A stretch of DNA of 64,000 nt from Paenibacillus_AP thailandensis (lineage in GTDB: Bacteria; Bacillota; Bacilli; Paenibacillales; Paenibacillaceae): contig NZ_JBHUMY010000023.1 in NCBI RefSeq assembly GCF_042685365.1, positions 62,001 to 126,000 of the forward strand, read 5' to 3'. Shown piece by piece: positions 26,183 through 35,422 of the stretch. Under the pieces are notes generated by a model. The model ran no database searches. It worked only from the letters and a program-made list of their open reading frames with translations, and was not told the DNA's origin. Every line of letters starts with the position of its first letter. Position 1 is the first letter of the stretch. Made by a program: the position numbers and the translations under genes.

Positions 26183-27250
26183 ATGAGGGAAATTTCATTG
26201 GAATCGCTTAGAAGCTTTTTTGCCCAGCCCGTTATTCGTAGAATATTGTTTATCGCGCTTGTCGTCCTGTTGCTTTACAGCTTGCGCCATATGCTTAATT
26301 TGCTGTTGCTCCTGTTTCTGGTTACGTTTGTGATGGGAAGGCTGCAAAGCTTCTTGACGAAGCAGATCAACCGTTTGTTCCCGATCTCGCCTATCGTCGT
26401 TAACTGCATCCTGTACGTGGTGCTCGTATCGTCGCTTGTTTACGGCCTTATCAATTACGTGCCCAAGCTGGTCAATCAGCTGATCGACATCGCCAACAAT
26501 ATTAAAACTTTTTTGAGTTCGCCGCAGAACGGAGAGATTGCGAAGATTGCCGCGGACGCGTTCGAGAAGGTCGATTACCAGAAATATTTGGGCGACGCCG
26601 TCGACTATGTCATGAAGCTGGGGAACTGGCTGGAAATTATCATCCTTGTCATTTTGCTCAGCTTTTTCTTCTTGCTGGAGAGCCGAAAGATCATTTTGTT
26701 TACGGAAAAATTCGATGACAGCAAAATCGGCTGGATTTACCGGGAATTCCGCTATTTCGGCGGCAAATTTCTGTCTTCGTTCGGCAAAGTGATCGAAGTG
26801 CAGCTGATGATCGCGGTTTTTAATACGATCCTTACCATATTGGGCTTATGGATATTGGGCTTTCCGTATTTGTTCGCGCTGACGATTATGGTGTTTCTGC
26901 TCAGCCTTATTCCGGTGGCGGGCGTCGTTATTTCGTTCATCCCGATCGGCATCATCGGCTACCAGATCGGAGGCTTTCCGATGGTGTTCTGGGTCGTCGT
27001 CATGATTCTGGTCATTCACGCGCTGGAGACGTATTTCCTGAATCCGCGGCTTTATTCGCACAAAACAAAGCTGCCGATGTTTTATACGTTTTTTATTTTG
27101 ATTTTCGCGCAGCATTACATGGGCATCTGGGGCCTCATTATCGGCATCCCGATCTTTATGTTTTTGCTGGATGTGCTGCAGGTGGGACAGTCGGAAAAAG
27201 ATGACGGCAAAAGCCAGTTGTCCGGGCATAAGGGGCATGTTTCGGAATAA
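26183..27250 (+). CDS. AI-2E-family (PerM-like) membrane transporter
   Basis: A 355-residue membrane protein with about seven to eight hydrophobic segments and the family's C-terminal motifs (LLSLIPVAGVVISFIPIG and LNPRLYSHKTKLPMFYTFFILI...GIWGLIIGIPIF). Members export quorum signals or ions, or have unknown substrates. The start is uncertain: the frame opens at ATG 26117, but the family normally begins near MREISLES (ATG 26183). A TTG at 26198 with GAGGGA 7 bp ahead is another option. The segment 26117-26182 holds a GC-rich hairpin. A terminator follows the stop. Confidence 0.87.
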   Translation: MREISLESLRSFFAQPVIRRILFIALVVLLLYSLRHMLNLLLLLFLVTFVMGRLQSFLTKQINRLFPISPIVVNCILYVVLVSSLVYGLINYVPKLVNQLIDIANNIKTFLSSPQNGEIAKIAADAFEKVDYQKYLGDAVDYVMKLGNWLEIIILVILLSFFFLLESRKIILFTEKFDDSKIGWIYREFRYFGGKFLSSFGKVIEVQLMIAVFNTILTILGLWILGFPYLFALTIMVFLLSLIPVAGVVISFIPIGIIGYQIGGFPMVFWVVVMILVIHALETYFLNPRLYSHKTKLPMFYTFFILIFAQHYMGIWGLIIGIPIFMFLLDVLQVGQSEKDDGKSQLSGHKGHVSE

Positions 27251-27270
27251 GTCGCAATAAATGAAAAGCC

Positions 27271-27306
27271 AAACGGCATCGTCTGGAAAAGACGATGCCG
27301 TTTCGT
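27271..27306. terminator. bidirectional intrinsic terminator
   Basis: A perfect 14-bp stem AAACGGCATCGTCT with its complement and a GGAAA loop, T-rich on the right and A-rich on the left. It separates the convergent permease and siderophore-binding genes. Confidence 0.85.
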
Positions 27307-27317
27307 TTAGGTCCGGT

Positions 27318-28334
27318 TTATTTTTTATTTTCTTCGGCGCGCTCAAGCAGCATGTCGACGATCAGATCGATTTGGCCCATGACGGCAATCGGGTCGTAGC
27401 GGTAGAACGTGTCGAAGTCGTTGATGAACACCTGATTGTTTTTGACCGGCTCAAGATTTTTCCACACCTCGGACGATTGCAGCTTATTGCTTTGTTCGCC
27501 TTTTTTCTCCGGATCGTATACGGTCAAGAACATGTAGTCGGCGGCGTAATCGTTCAGCGTCTCAAGCGAAATTTGCGTAATTTCGTTGTTCAGCTTCTCG
27601 ATGCTTGCCGGCTTCTTGAATTGCAGCGCGTTGTAGATCGCTTGGCCGCCGCGGCCGCCGTTGTCGCCGAACGTCCAGATTTCGCCTTTGTCCGTCAGCT
27701 CGTACAAGCCGAACGTAGCGTTCGGGTCGATGACGCCTTTCAGCTTCTCTCGTCCTTCTTCCGCCTTCTTGTTGAAGCTTGCCATGAATTCGTCGGCTTT
27801 CTCCGGAGCGCCTACGATATCGGCGAACAGCTTCACGGTCTCTTCGACGTTCGTAGCGGTGCCGTAAGGAATGTGGATCGTGGGAGCGATCTTGGACAAC
27901 GCTTCGTAGCTTTCGTCGTACATGACGACGATGAGGTCCGGCTGAAGCTCAAGCACCTTCTCCGGATCGATCGGAGCGCCGACCTCTTTGGCATCCTTCA
28001 GCAAATCTTTCAGGAAAGGGTTGTCGAACGTCGTTGGCTCTACCCCGACCACGCTGCCTCCGACGGACAGCAGCTCGCCGCCGTAATAGTCCGTTACGAT
28101 ACGCTGCGGCTTCGCCGGAATTTGGACGGTGCCTTTGTCCGTTTCGAAAGGCCTTGTTCCCGATTCCGCCGCTTCCGGCGATGCGGAAGGCGATGCCGAA
28201 GGGGAAGCGGATGCTCCCGAAGACGGGCTTCCGCCTGTGTTATTGCCGTTACTCGAACCGCCGCAAGCCGTCAATACGACGGACAACAGCAGGATTACGG
28301 ACGTGAGGACAAACATGGATTTTCTCTTTATCAA
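27318..28334 (-). CDS. iron-siderophore ABC transporter substrate-binding lipoprotein
   Basis: A 338-residue lipoprotein of the FhuD/YclQ/FecB type: a signal peptide with a lipobox (VVLTACGG), a Ser/Gly/Ala linker, then the two-lobed fold (RIVTDYYGGELLSVGGSVVGVEP, PDLIVVMYDESYEALSKIAPTIHIPYG). The start is a TTG at 28334, because a GGGAGG at 28343-28348 lies 8 bp ahead; the upstream ATG at 28418 falls inside the promoter/Fur region. A consensus Fur box shows iron control. No permease or ATPase gene lies next to it, so it must share a membrane channel encoded elsewhere. Confidence 0.92.
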   Translation of the reverse strand: MIKRKSMFVLTSVILLLSVVLTACGGSSNGNNTGGSPSSGASASPSASPSASPEAAESGTRPFETDKGTVQIPAKPQRIVTDYYGGELLSVGGSVVGVEPTTFDNPFLKDLLKDAKEVGAPIDPEKVLELQPDLIVVMYDESYEALSKIAPTIHIPYGTATNVEETVKLFADIVGAPEKADEFMASFNKKAEEGREKLKGVIDPNATFGLYELTDKGEIWTFGDNGGRGGQAIYNALQFKKPASIEKLNNEITQISLETLNDYAADYMFLTVYDPEKKGEQSNKLQSSEVWKNLEPVKNNQVFINDFDTFYRYDPIAVMGQIDLIVDMLLERAEENKK

Positions 28335-28398
28335 ACCAATAACCTCCCGGTATAAGTATAAGTAGAAACGATTTCCTGTCTTGAAAAAGCCTAAAAGC

Positions 28399-28428
28399 AT
28401 TATATATGACAATGACAATCATTATCAA
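28399..28428 (-). promoter_or_regulatory. Fur-controlled promoter
   Basis: On the minus strand TTGATA (28428-28423) and TATAAT (28404-28399) are 18 bp apart. The spacer contains a Fur box at 28408-28426 that matches the 19-bp consensus GATAATGATAATCATTATC at 17 positions. Iron-bound Fur would block the siderophore-binding gene. Confidence 0.9.
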
Positions 28429-28620
28429 TAGAAAATTTACTGCGGCATGAAAAAAACGGACGGGTCCGAAACCGGTTCAAATTTGACCCTTGCTCGCAAA
28501 TAAAGGAAACGATTGGTACCCCCACGAAAAAAGAATAGAAAACTTTTTTGACTGCGTGTCGATTTTGGCGTCTTCCGTTCGTTGCGAATATAGAGGCCAA
28601 TTAAACAGGAGGAATTGTGA

Positions 28621-29055
28621 ATGAGATTTATGATGATCGTTAAAGCGACGCAAGATTCCGAAGCCGGCGTTTTGCCGAGTCCGGAGCTATTCAACGCCAT
28701 GGCGAAATATAACGAGGAGCTGGCGAGGGCGGGGGTGCTGGTTGCGGCGGAAGGGCTGCACCCGACATCGGGCGCGATCCGCATCTCTTATCCCGAACCG
28801 GGCGGAAAGCCTAAGGTCGTAGACGGACCTTTCACGGAAGCGAAGGAGCTGATCGCCGGCTTTACGCTGATCGAGGTGAAGTCGAGGGAAGAGGCGATCG
28901 AATGGGCGATGCGGATGCCCGATCCGCATGGCTTCGGAGAAGGACAGATCGAGCTTCGTCAAGTGTTCGAAGCGCCGGAACTGACCCAGGATCCGGAAGC
29001 GTTGGCGAAAGAAATTGAGATGCGGGCACGGGTTACGAGGAAGGGCAGGCCATGA
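28621..29055 (+). CDS. YCII-related DGPF-domain protein
   Basis: A 144-residue protein of the YciI/DGPF family, with the signature VDGPFTEAKE at residues 67-76. These proteins are the regular partners of ECF42-type sigma factors; their biochemical role is not settled. The start overlaps no other gene, has AGGAGG upstream, and the stop overlaps the sigma factor start by 4 bp (ATGA), so both are made together. Confidence 0.9.
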   Translation: MRFMMIVKATQDSEAGVLPSPELFNAMAKYNEELARAGVLVAAEGLHPTSGAIRISYPEPGGKPKVVDGPFTEAKELIAGFTLIEVKSREEAIEWAMRMPDPHGFGEGQIELRQVFEAPELTQDPEALAKEIEMRARVTRKGRP

Positions 29056-30308
29056 CCGGCTCCGCCGTCCACCGTACCGTCGATGGAATATGGAGAATCG
29101 AATCGCCGAGAATTATCGCCGGTCTGGCGCGAATGGTACGCGATGTCGGGCTTGCCGAGGATCTGGCTCAAGACGCGCTTCTCATCGCGCTCGAGAAGTG
29201 GCCGGAGACGGGCATACCCGACAATCCGGGAGCGTGGCTGATGGCCGCCGCAAAGCGAAGGGCCATCGATCACTTTCGCAGAAACAAGGTTCGCGAGAGC
29301 AAATACGAGGAGCTGGGGCGGGAAATCGACCGCCGGGAGGAGCCGGATTGGGACGCGGCGCTCGACGATCCCGTCGGCGACGATCTGCTTCGTCTTATTT
29401 TTACGACATGCCATCCCGTTCTTTCCCAGGAGGCGCGGGTGGCGCTCACGCTTCGGCTGCTTGGCGGCTTGACGACCGAGGAAATCGCCAAGGCGTTTCT
29501 CGTTCCGGAGGCGACCGTCGCCCAGCGGATCGTTCGGGCCAAGCGCACGCTAGCCGCTGCGCGCGTTCCCTTCGAGGTGCCCCCGAAGGCCGAGCTGGCG
29601 GAGCGGTTGTCGTCGGTGCTGGAAGTAATCTATCTGATGTTCAACGAAGGTTATGCGGCGTCCTCAGGCAGCAGCTGGATTCGTCCCATGCTCTGCAGCG
29701 AGGCGCTTCGGCTCGGACGGATATTGGCGGAGATCGCCCCGGGCGAGCCGGAAGTCCACGGACTCGTCGCGCTGATGGAAATTCAGTCGTCGAGATTTAA
29801 GGCGCGCGTCAGCCCAAGCGGAGAACCGATTCTGCTCATGGATCAGAACCGGGCGTTATGGGATCACCTGCTTATTCGCCGGGGGCTTGCGGCAATCGAG
29901 AAGGCCGAACGGCTCGGCCAAGCATTTGGCCCTTATTTGCTCCAGGCTTCGATCGCCGCCTGCCATGCCCGCGCCCGTACGGCGTCGGAGACGGACTGGA
30001 TACGGATCTCGGCGCTCTACGACGCGCTTTCCCAAGTCGCGCCGTCGCCTGTCGTCGAGCTGAACCGCGCCGTTGCGCTATCGATGGCGTTCGGCCCGGA
30101 GGTGGGCCTCGAAGCCGTCGAAGCGTTGACGGAAGAACCGTCCTTGAAAAATTATCATCTATTGCCCAGCGTGCGGGGGGACTTCCTTCTGAAATTAGGC
30201 CGCGAGCGCGAAGCGTGCGAGGAATTCAAACGCGCCGCATCGCTGGCGCGCAACGAGAAGGAGCGCGAGCTGCTTATGAAGCGCGCTTCGGAATGCGCAG
30301 CCGACTAA
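29052..30308 (+). CDS. ECF sigma factor (ECF42-like) with TPR-like extension
   Basis: A 418-residue sigma factor, twice the usual ECF length. Region 2 is at about 20-85 (VRDVGLAEDLAQDALLIAL, PGAWLMAAAKRRAIDHFRR), region 4 at about 115-175 (LTLRLLGGLTTEEIAKAFLVPEATVAQRI), and residues 190-415 form a helical extension with repeated hairpins (ALYDALSQVAPSPVVELNRAVA). This plan and the DGPF neighbour fit the ECF42 group, where no anti-sigma factor is found and the extension is thought to control activity. Confidence 0.92.
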   Translation: MTGSAVHRTVDGIWRIESPRIIAGLARMVRDVGLAEDLAQDALLIALEKWPETGIPDNPGAWLMAAAKRRAIDHFRRNKVRESKYEELGREIDRREEPDWDAALDDPVGDDLLRLIFTTCHPVLSQEARVALTLRLLGGLTTEEIAKAFLVPEATVAQRIVRAKRTLAAARVPFEVPPKAELAERLSSVLEVIYLMFNEGYAASSGSSWIRPMLCSEALRLGRILAEIAPGEPEVHGLVALMEIQSSRFKARVSPSGEPILLMDQNRALWDHLLIRRGLAAIEKAERLGQAFGPYLLQASIAACHARARTASETDWIRISALYDALSQVAPSPVVELNRAVALSMAFGPEVGLEAVEALTEEPSLKNYHLLPSVRGDFLLKLGREREACEEFKRAASLARNEKERELLMKRASECAAD

Positions 30309-30338
30309 GACAAAGTTAACTTGAGAGGAGAAATACCA

Positions 30339-30680
30339 ATGAACCAAGAGGTTATCGAGTTTATCGAGAAAGTAAAGGAGCCGTGGCAAGCCGGGTTTTG
30401 CAATGAGCTGCGCGAGGTCGTCCACCGCGCCATTCCCGGCGTACAGGAGCGCATCCAATACGGCAAACCGCATTTTCTGAAAAACAAAAAGTATGCGGCA
30501 GTCATATCGACTTCCAAGGACGCGGTCAGCTTCACGATCTTCAACGCGGCCGGGCTGGAGCTGCCGGAAGGCATGTTTGAAGGCCCGCCGGAGCGGAAGA
30601 CGATCAAGTTCAAGAGCGGCGCGCACATCGACGGCGAGATGCTGACCAAGCTGGTCGAACAAGCCTCCAGCGGGCTATAA
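30339..30680 (+). CDS. DUF1801-domain protein
   Basis: A 113-residue protein of the YdhG/DUF1801 fold, with the typical IEKVKEPWQAGFCNELREVVHRAIPGVQERIQYGKPHF pattern reduced to its core WQ...LR..I. ..... YGKP. Some relatives act as iron chaperones (frataxin-like); for this one no role is shown. The ATG at 30339 follows GAGAGGAG by 8 bp. It sits 30 bp after the sigma factor and may be in the same operon or its regulon. A strong terminator follows. Confidence 0.8.
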   Translation: MNQEVIEFIEKVKEPWQAGFCNELREVVHRAIPGVQERIQYGKPHFLKNKKYAAVISTSKDAVSFTIFNAAGLELPEGMFEGPPERKTIKFKSGAHIDGEMLTKLVEQASSGL

Positions 30681-30685
30681 ACGGG

Positions 30686-30714
30686 AAAACCGTCCATAAG
30701 AGGACGGTTTTTTT
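30686..30714 (+). terminator. intrinsic terminator after the ECF operon
   Basis: A stem AAAACCGTCC / GGACGGTTTT of 10 bp with a 6-base loop and a run of T. Confidence 0.88.
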
Positions 30715-30752
30715 GCGTGCAGGTATCGATTTTCACGCCGGACGGCGCCCGT

Positions 30753-31517
30753 TTACAGCTCGATCTCCTTCAGCTCCACGAGCACGGGGCAATGGTCGCT
30801 GCCCATGACGCCGGAATCGATCATCGCGTCGACGAGAAACGGAGCAAGCCGCTCCGACATAATAAAATAATCGATCCGCCAGCCGATATTCCGCTCGCGC
30901 ACCTTCGGCATGAACGACCACCACGTATACGCGTCGGTACGGTCCGGATATAAATGACGGAACGAATCGATGAAGCCGGCCGCAAGCAGCTCCGTCATTT
31001 TGCCGCGCTCCTCGGGCGTAAAGCCGGAATTGCCGTGGTTCGATTTCGCGTTTTTCAAATCGATTTCCGCATGGGCGACGTTCAGGTCTCCGCACATGAT
31101 GACGGGCTTCACCGCGTCCAGCTTCATCAAATAAGCGCGGAACCGGTCTTCCCATTCCAGGCGGTACGGCAGACGGGTCAATTCCCGCTTCGCATTCGGG
31201 GTGTACACATTCACGAGATAAAAGGACTCGAACTCCAGCGTCAGCACCCGGCCTTCTTCCTCGAAGTCCTCCTCCAGCCCGTACCGCACCGACAGAGGCT
31301 CGCGCTTCGTAAATACGGCCGTGCCGGAATACCCTTTCTTAACGGCGTAATTCCAGTACTGCTTGTATTCGCCGCTTATCGCCAGCTCGATCTGCCCGGC
31401 TTGAAGCTTCGTTTCCTGCAGGCAGAAGATATCGGCGTCCGTTTCGTTGAAGTAATCGTAAAAGCCTTTGTTCACGCAAGCGCGCAGGCCGTTGACGTTC
31501 CATGAGACCAGTTTCAT
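30753..31517 (-). CDS. exoA: exodeoxyribonuclease III / AP endonuclease
   Basis: A 254-residue DNA-repair nuclease of the ExoIII family. Visible active-site motifs are WNVNGLRA at the start (Asn7/Asn9), Glu35 in CLQETKLQ, the YTPNA tyrosine loop, CGDLNVAH (catalytic Asp-x-Asn), a WW loop (YTWWSF) and the final GSDHCPV with the Asp-His pair. The enzyme cleaves at abasic sites and trims 3' ends. The ATG at 31517 has AAGGAGAG about 10 bp upstream. It is transcribed alone toward the ECF operon. Confidence 0.95.
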   Translation of the reverse strand: MKLVSWNVNGLRACVNKGFYDYFNETDADIFCLQETKLQAGQIELAISGEYKQYWNYAVKKGYSGTAVFTKREPLSVRYGLEEDFEEEGRVLTLEFESFYLVNVYTPNAKRELTRLPYRLEWEDRFRAYLMKLDAVKPVIMCGDLNVAHAEIDLKNAKSNHGNSGFTPEERGKMTELLAAGFIDSFRHLYPDRTDAYTWWSFMPKVRERNIGWRIDYFIMSERLAPFLVDAMIDSGVMGSDHCPVLVELKEIEL

Positions 31518-31651
31518 CGCTGCATACTCTCCTTATGTCGTCCTATCAAACGTATGATGCTATCAGTGTAACATAGAATAGGCTGATAGGGCATGGAAGC
31601 GAATGCCGAACGCGAACGGTCGGATACAGTTGCCTAAACTGGAAATTTACG

Positions 31652-31678
31652 TTGACTCTCGCTGCCGGGTCTTATAAC
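31652..31678 (+). promoter_or_regulatory. possible promoter of the ABC exporter genes
   Basis: TTGACT (31652) and TATAAC (31673) are 15 bp apart, slightly short of the optimal spacing. The start codon at 31710 follows with GAGAGGTGGG between. No operator was recognised. Confidence 0.4.
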
Positions 31679-31709
31679 GTGTTGTTAGAGAGAGGTGGGT
31701 AGATCAATA

Positions 31710-33467
31710 ATGGGGAACAAAACGAATCCATCCGGCTTGCGCAATTATTACGAAATGTTAAGCCGTTATTTGCTGCCGCAAAAAAAGGCGCTGCTGCTGC
31801 TTGCGCTTTTGCTGTTCGCGTCGATCGGGCTTCAACTGCTGAATCCGCAAATCATCCGGTTTTTTATCGATACGGCCCAGTCCGACAAAGCGATGGAGCC
31901 CGTCTATTACGCCGCGGCGCTGTTTATCGGCTTCGCCGTCGTGCAGCAGCTGGTGTCGGTGGCCGCCGCCTATGTCAGCGAAAATTTGGCGTGGCGGACG
32001 ACGAACCGGCTGCGCGGCGATTTGGCGGAGCATTGCTTAAAGCTGGATATGAGCTTTCATAAGTCGAATACGTCCGGATCGATTATCGAGCGGGTCGACG
32101 GCGACGTAAACGCGCTGGCGAACTTTTTTTCCAGCTTTGTTATTCATCTGGCCGGCAATCTGTTTCTGATGATCGGCATTCTGGCGCTTCTATTCCGCGA
32201 AAACGCGCTTATCGGCTTCGGCATGCTGGCCTTCGTCGTATTCGCCTTGTTCGTCATCCAATGGCTGAGGAAGTTTTCCGTGCCGCTTTGGGCCAAGTGG
32301 CGGCAGGTGAACGCCGAATTTTACGGGTTTATCGGCGAGCATCTGGAAGGGACGGAGGATACCCGCGCCAACGGGGCGACCGGCTTCGTCATGAGCCGCT
32401 TCTATTCGCTGCTGCGGCGGATGCTGCCGCTGCGCCGGAAGGCGTTCTACGGCTTTGCCTCGATGTGGATTACGACGGTCATCGTCTTTGCGCTCGGCAA
32501 CGGGATGGCTTTTGCGATCAGCGCTTATTTGTGGAAGCAAGGCGAGCTTACGCTGGGCGCGGTTTATTTGATTTTTTATTACACGGAGCTGCTGGCCAAG
32601 CCGATCGAAAAAATCCGGACGCAGTTCGAGGATTTGCAAAAAGCCGACGCCAGCCTGCTTCGGATCCGGGAGCTATTCGCCACCCGTTCCCGGGTCGAGG
32701 ACGGCCCTGGCGCCAAGCTGCCGGACGGCCCCCTCTCGGTCGAGCTGGACGGCGTTACGTTCGGGTATGACAGCAATCCGACGCTGGATACGCTGAACAT
32801 CCGGCTGCAGCCGGGCGAAGCCGTCGGCTTGCTTGGCCGGACGGGCAGCGGCAAGACGACGATCGCGCGGCTGCTGCTCCGGTTCTACGACCCGCAGCAG
32901 GGCGAGATCCGGCTCGGGGGCGTCGATATCCGGCAATGCACGCTGGCGGAGCTGAGGCGCAAAGTCGCGCTCGTTACGCAAAACATCGAAATTTTGCAAG
33001 GGACGGTCCGCGACAATCTGACCTTCTACGACGATTCGATCGACGACGAGAGGATCGTTCGGGTGCTGGCCGAGCTTGGGCTGGAACAGTGGTACTTGTC
33101 GCTGCCCGAAGGGCTCGATACCCAGCTTTCCTCGGGAGGCGGAAGCCTGTCGGCGGGGGAAGCGCAGCTGCTGGCGTTCGCTCGCGTGTTTCTGACCGAG
33201 CCGGGGCTCGTCATTATGGACGAGGCGTCCTCGCGCCTCGATCCGCTTACGGAGCAGCGCATGGAGAAAGCGATCGACAAGCTGCTGAAGGAGCGGACTT
33301 GCATTATGATCGCCCATAAGCTGGCGACGGTGCAGCGCACCGATCGCATCATTATTTTGGAGCACGGCCGGATCGTGGAGAACGGCCCGCGGCATAAGCT
33401 GGCGGCTGACTCCGCATCCCGGTTCAGCCGCATGCTGAAAGCCGGGCTGGAGGAGGTGCTCGCATGA
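31710..33467 (+). CDS. ABC exporter half-transporter, subunit 1
   Basis: A 585-residue fusion of a six-helix membrane domain (about 20-310) with a nucleotide-binding domain. The ATPase part has Walker A GRTGSGKTT (about 376), Walker B VIMDEAS with the catalytic Glu near 505, and His in IAHKLATV. The signature, however, reads LSAGE instead of LSGGQ. The next gene shows the opposite pattern, so the pair should form one active and one degenerate ATP site. The ATG at 31710 is used rather than GTG 31695, which lies in the ribosome site. The substrate is unknown: a drug, lipid or peptide. Confidence 0.92.
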   Translation: MGNKTNPSGLRNYYEMLSRYLLPQKKALLLLALLLFASIGLQLLNPQIIRFFIDTAQSDKAMEPVYYAAALFIGFAVVQQLVSVAAAYVSENLAWRTTNRLRGDLAEHCLKLDMSFHKSNTSGSIIERVDGDVNALANFFSSFVIHLAGNLFLMIGILALLFRENALIGFGMLAFVVFALFVIQWLRKFSVPLWAKWRQVNAEFYGFIGEHLEGTEDTRANGATGFVMSRFYSLLRRMLPLRRKAFYGFASMWITTVIVFALGNGMAFAISAYLWKQGELTLGAVYLIFYYTELLAKPIEKIRTQFEDLQKADASLLRIRELFATRSRVEDGPGAKLPDGPLSVELDGVTFGYDSNPTLDTLNIRLQPGEAVGLLGRTGSGKTTIARLLLRFYDPQQGEIRLGGVDIRQCTLAELRRKVALVTQNIEILQGTVRDNLTFYDDSIDDERIVRVLAELGLEQWYLSLPEGLDTQLSSGGGSLSAGEAQLLAFARVFLTEPGLVIMDEASSRLDPLTEQRMEKAIDKLLKERTCIMIAHKLATVQRTDRIIILEHGRIVENGPRHKLAADSASRFSRMLKAGLEEVLA

Positions 33468-35236
33468 GTCCGTTCACCTATTTAAGGAAATTGATCGGTT
33501 ACCGGCCGGGCTGGTATTTCATCAACGCTTTGGCGTGGACGGTCATCTATTTGATGCCGATTTTCCCGGGGCTGATTACGAAGGCGTTTTTCGATTCGCT
33601 TTCGCCGCAATCCGATGCGGCGTTCGGCACATGGGCGCTTGTCGCGCTGCTGCTCGGCGCGGCCGTCGCCCGGAGCGCCAGCATTCTTTTCGGCTTTTTT
33701 ACGGACGTCAACTTCCGCTTCCGGGTCGGCATGATCGTGCGGCGCAATTTGCTGGAGCATATCTTGAAGGAGCCTGGCGCGCGCGCCATTCCGTGCAGCC
33801 CGGGCGAAGCGATCAGCCATTTCCGCGACGACGTGGATCATACGGAGGAGGCGGTCAGCTGGTCGGTCGACGCGTTCGGAATGGTCTGCTTCGCGGTCGT
33901 ATCGTCCGTTATTTTGCTGCGGATCGATGCGCAGATGACGCTGCTCGTCTTTGTGCCTCTCGTACTGGTGGTGGCGGGGGCGCAGATGGCGACCGGCCGC
34001 CTTCACAAATACCGGGCCGCCAGCCGCGAAGCGACGGCGAACGTGACCGGCGCGATCAGCGAAATGTTCGGCAACGCGCAGGCGATCCAGGTGGCCGGCG
34101 CCGAGGAGCGGGTCATCGCCCGGTTCCGGAAGCTGAACGATACCCGCCGCCAAACGATGCTGAAAGATAAACTGATGACGGAGTCGCTCAATTCCGTATT
34201 TGCCAATTCGGTCAATTTGGGAACGGGGCTTATTTTGCTGGCGGCGGGCTATAAAATGCGGAGCGGAAGCTTTACGCTGGGTGATTTCTCGCTGTTTATC
34301 TATTATTTGACCTTCGTGACGCAATTCATTACCAACTTCGGCACGTTCTTGACCCATTTCAAGCAGATGGGCGTAGCGCTCGCGCGGCTGACGGGCATTT
34401 TGCAGGGAGCGCCGGCCGCGGTGCTGACGGAACGTCATTCCCTTCATCTTCGCGATAGGGAAGAACGGGCCGAATCCCAAGCGGCTGCGTCTACCGAGTT
34501 TCCCGAGAACAGGCTGGAACTTCTGGAGGCCGACGGGCTCGGCTATCGTTACCCGGAGACGGGCCGGGGCATCGGCGGCATCCGTTTGCGGCTGCGGCGC
34601 GGTTCCTTTACGGTTGTGACGGGACCGATCGGCTCCGGCAAGACGACGCTTGTCCGCACGCTGCTGGGCCTGCTTCCGCCGGAAGAAGGGACGGTTCGCT
34701 GGAACGGCGAGAAGGTGGAACAGCCGGGCGAGTTTTTCGTGCCGCCGCGCAGCGCCTATACGGCGCAGGTGCCGCGGCTGTACAGCGATACGCTGCGGGA
34801 GAACATCCTGCTTGGCTTAAAGGCGGAGCCGGAGCAGCTGGACCGCTCGCTGCGCGCGGCGGTTCTGGAGGACGATATCGCGCAGCTGCCGGAAGGGCTT
34901 GAGACGGTGATCGGACCGCGCGGCGTCAAGCTGTCCGGCGGCCAGGCGCAGCGCACCGCCGCCGCCCGGATGCTGGTGCGGGACAGCGAGCTGTACGTCT
35001 TCGACGATCTGTCGAGCGCGCTGGACGTCGAGACGGAGCAGCGGCTATGGGAGCGGATGTTCGAGGAGAAAAGGGACGCCGCCTGCCTTGTCGTCACCCA
35101 CCGCAAAGCGGTGCTTGCCCGGGCCGATCATATCATCGTGTTGAACGATGGAACGATCGAAGCGGAAGGGACGGCCGAGGAGCTGCTCGCAACAAGCGAC
35201 ACGTTCCGGAAGCTGTGGCATCGGGACGGGGGATAA
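33464..35236 (+). CDS. ABC exporter half-transporter, subunit 2
   Basis: A 590-residue partner whose ATG overlaps the preceding stop by 4 bp. The membrane domain spans about 15-300. Walker A is GPIGSGKTT (about 386), the signature LSGGQ is canonical (about 490), but Walker B reads YVFDDLS, with Asp515 where the catalytic Glu is expected. With the neighbour's altered signature this marks a heterodimeric exporter with a single hydrolysing site. A strong terminator follows. Confidence 0.92.
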   Translation: MSPFTYLRKLIGYRPGWYFINALAWTVIYLMPIFPGLITKAFFDSLSPQSDAAFGTWALVALLLGAAVARSASILFGFFTDVNFRFRVGMIVRRNLLEHILKEPGARAIPCSPGEAISHFRDDVDHTEEAVSWSVDAFGMVCFAVVSSVILLRIDAQMTLLVFVPLVLVVAGAQMATGRLHKYRAASREATANVTGAISEMFGNAQAIQVAGAEERVIARFRKLNDTRRQTMLKDKLMTESLNSVFANSVNLGTGLILLAAGYKMRSGSFTLGDFSLFIYYLTFVTQFITNFGTFLTHFKQMGVALARLTGILQGAPAAVLTERHSLHLRDREERAESQAAASTEFPENRLELLEADGLGYRYPETGRGIGGIRLRLRRGSFTVVTGPIGSGKTTLVRTLLGLLPPEEGTVRWNGEKVEQPGEFFVPPRSAYTAQVPRLYSDTLRENILLGLKAEPEQLDRSLRAAVLEDDIAQLPEGLETVIGPRGVKLSGGQAQRTAAARMLVRDSELYVFDDLSSALDVETEQRLWERMFEEKRDAACLVVTHRKAVLARADHIIVLNDGTIEAEGTAEELLATSDTFRKLWHRDGG

Positions 35237-35335
35237 GGATGGCCGCAAGCAAGCGGCTGCCGCTGCGCTGACGAATCGTATCGCGACGGCATGCCGGTTG
35301 GCAGCAAGACAAGAGTGGGACCATAGAAAGGCAAC

Positions 35336-35376
35336 AAAAGGTACAGCCTGCGACAAACGGCAGGCTGTACCTTTTT
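35336..35376 (+). terminator. intrinsic terminator after the ABC exporter
   Basis: A perfect 16-bp stem from AAAAGGTACAGCCTGC with its complement and T-run; it also lies at the 3' end of the convergent MBL gene and may serve both. Confidence 0.88.
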
Positions 35377-35422
35377 GCGTTGCATAACAGGGAACGGCAG
35401 GGACTGCCGTTAATTCCCGGGC

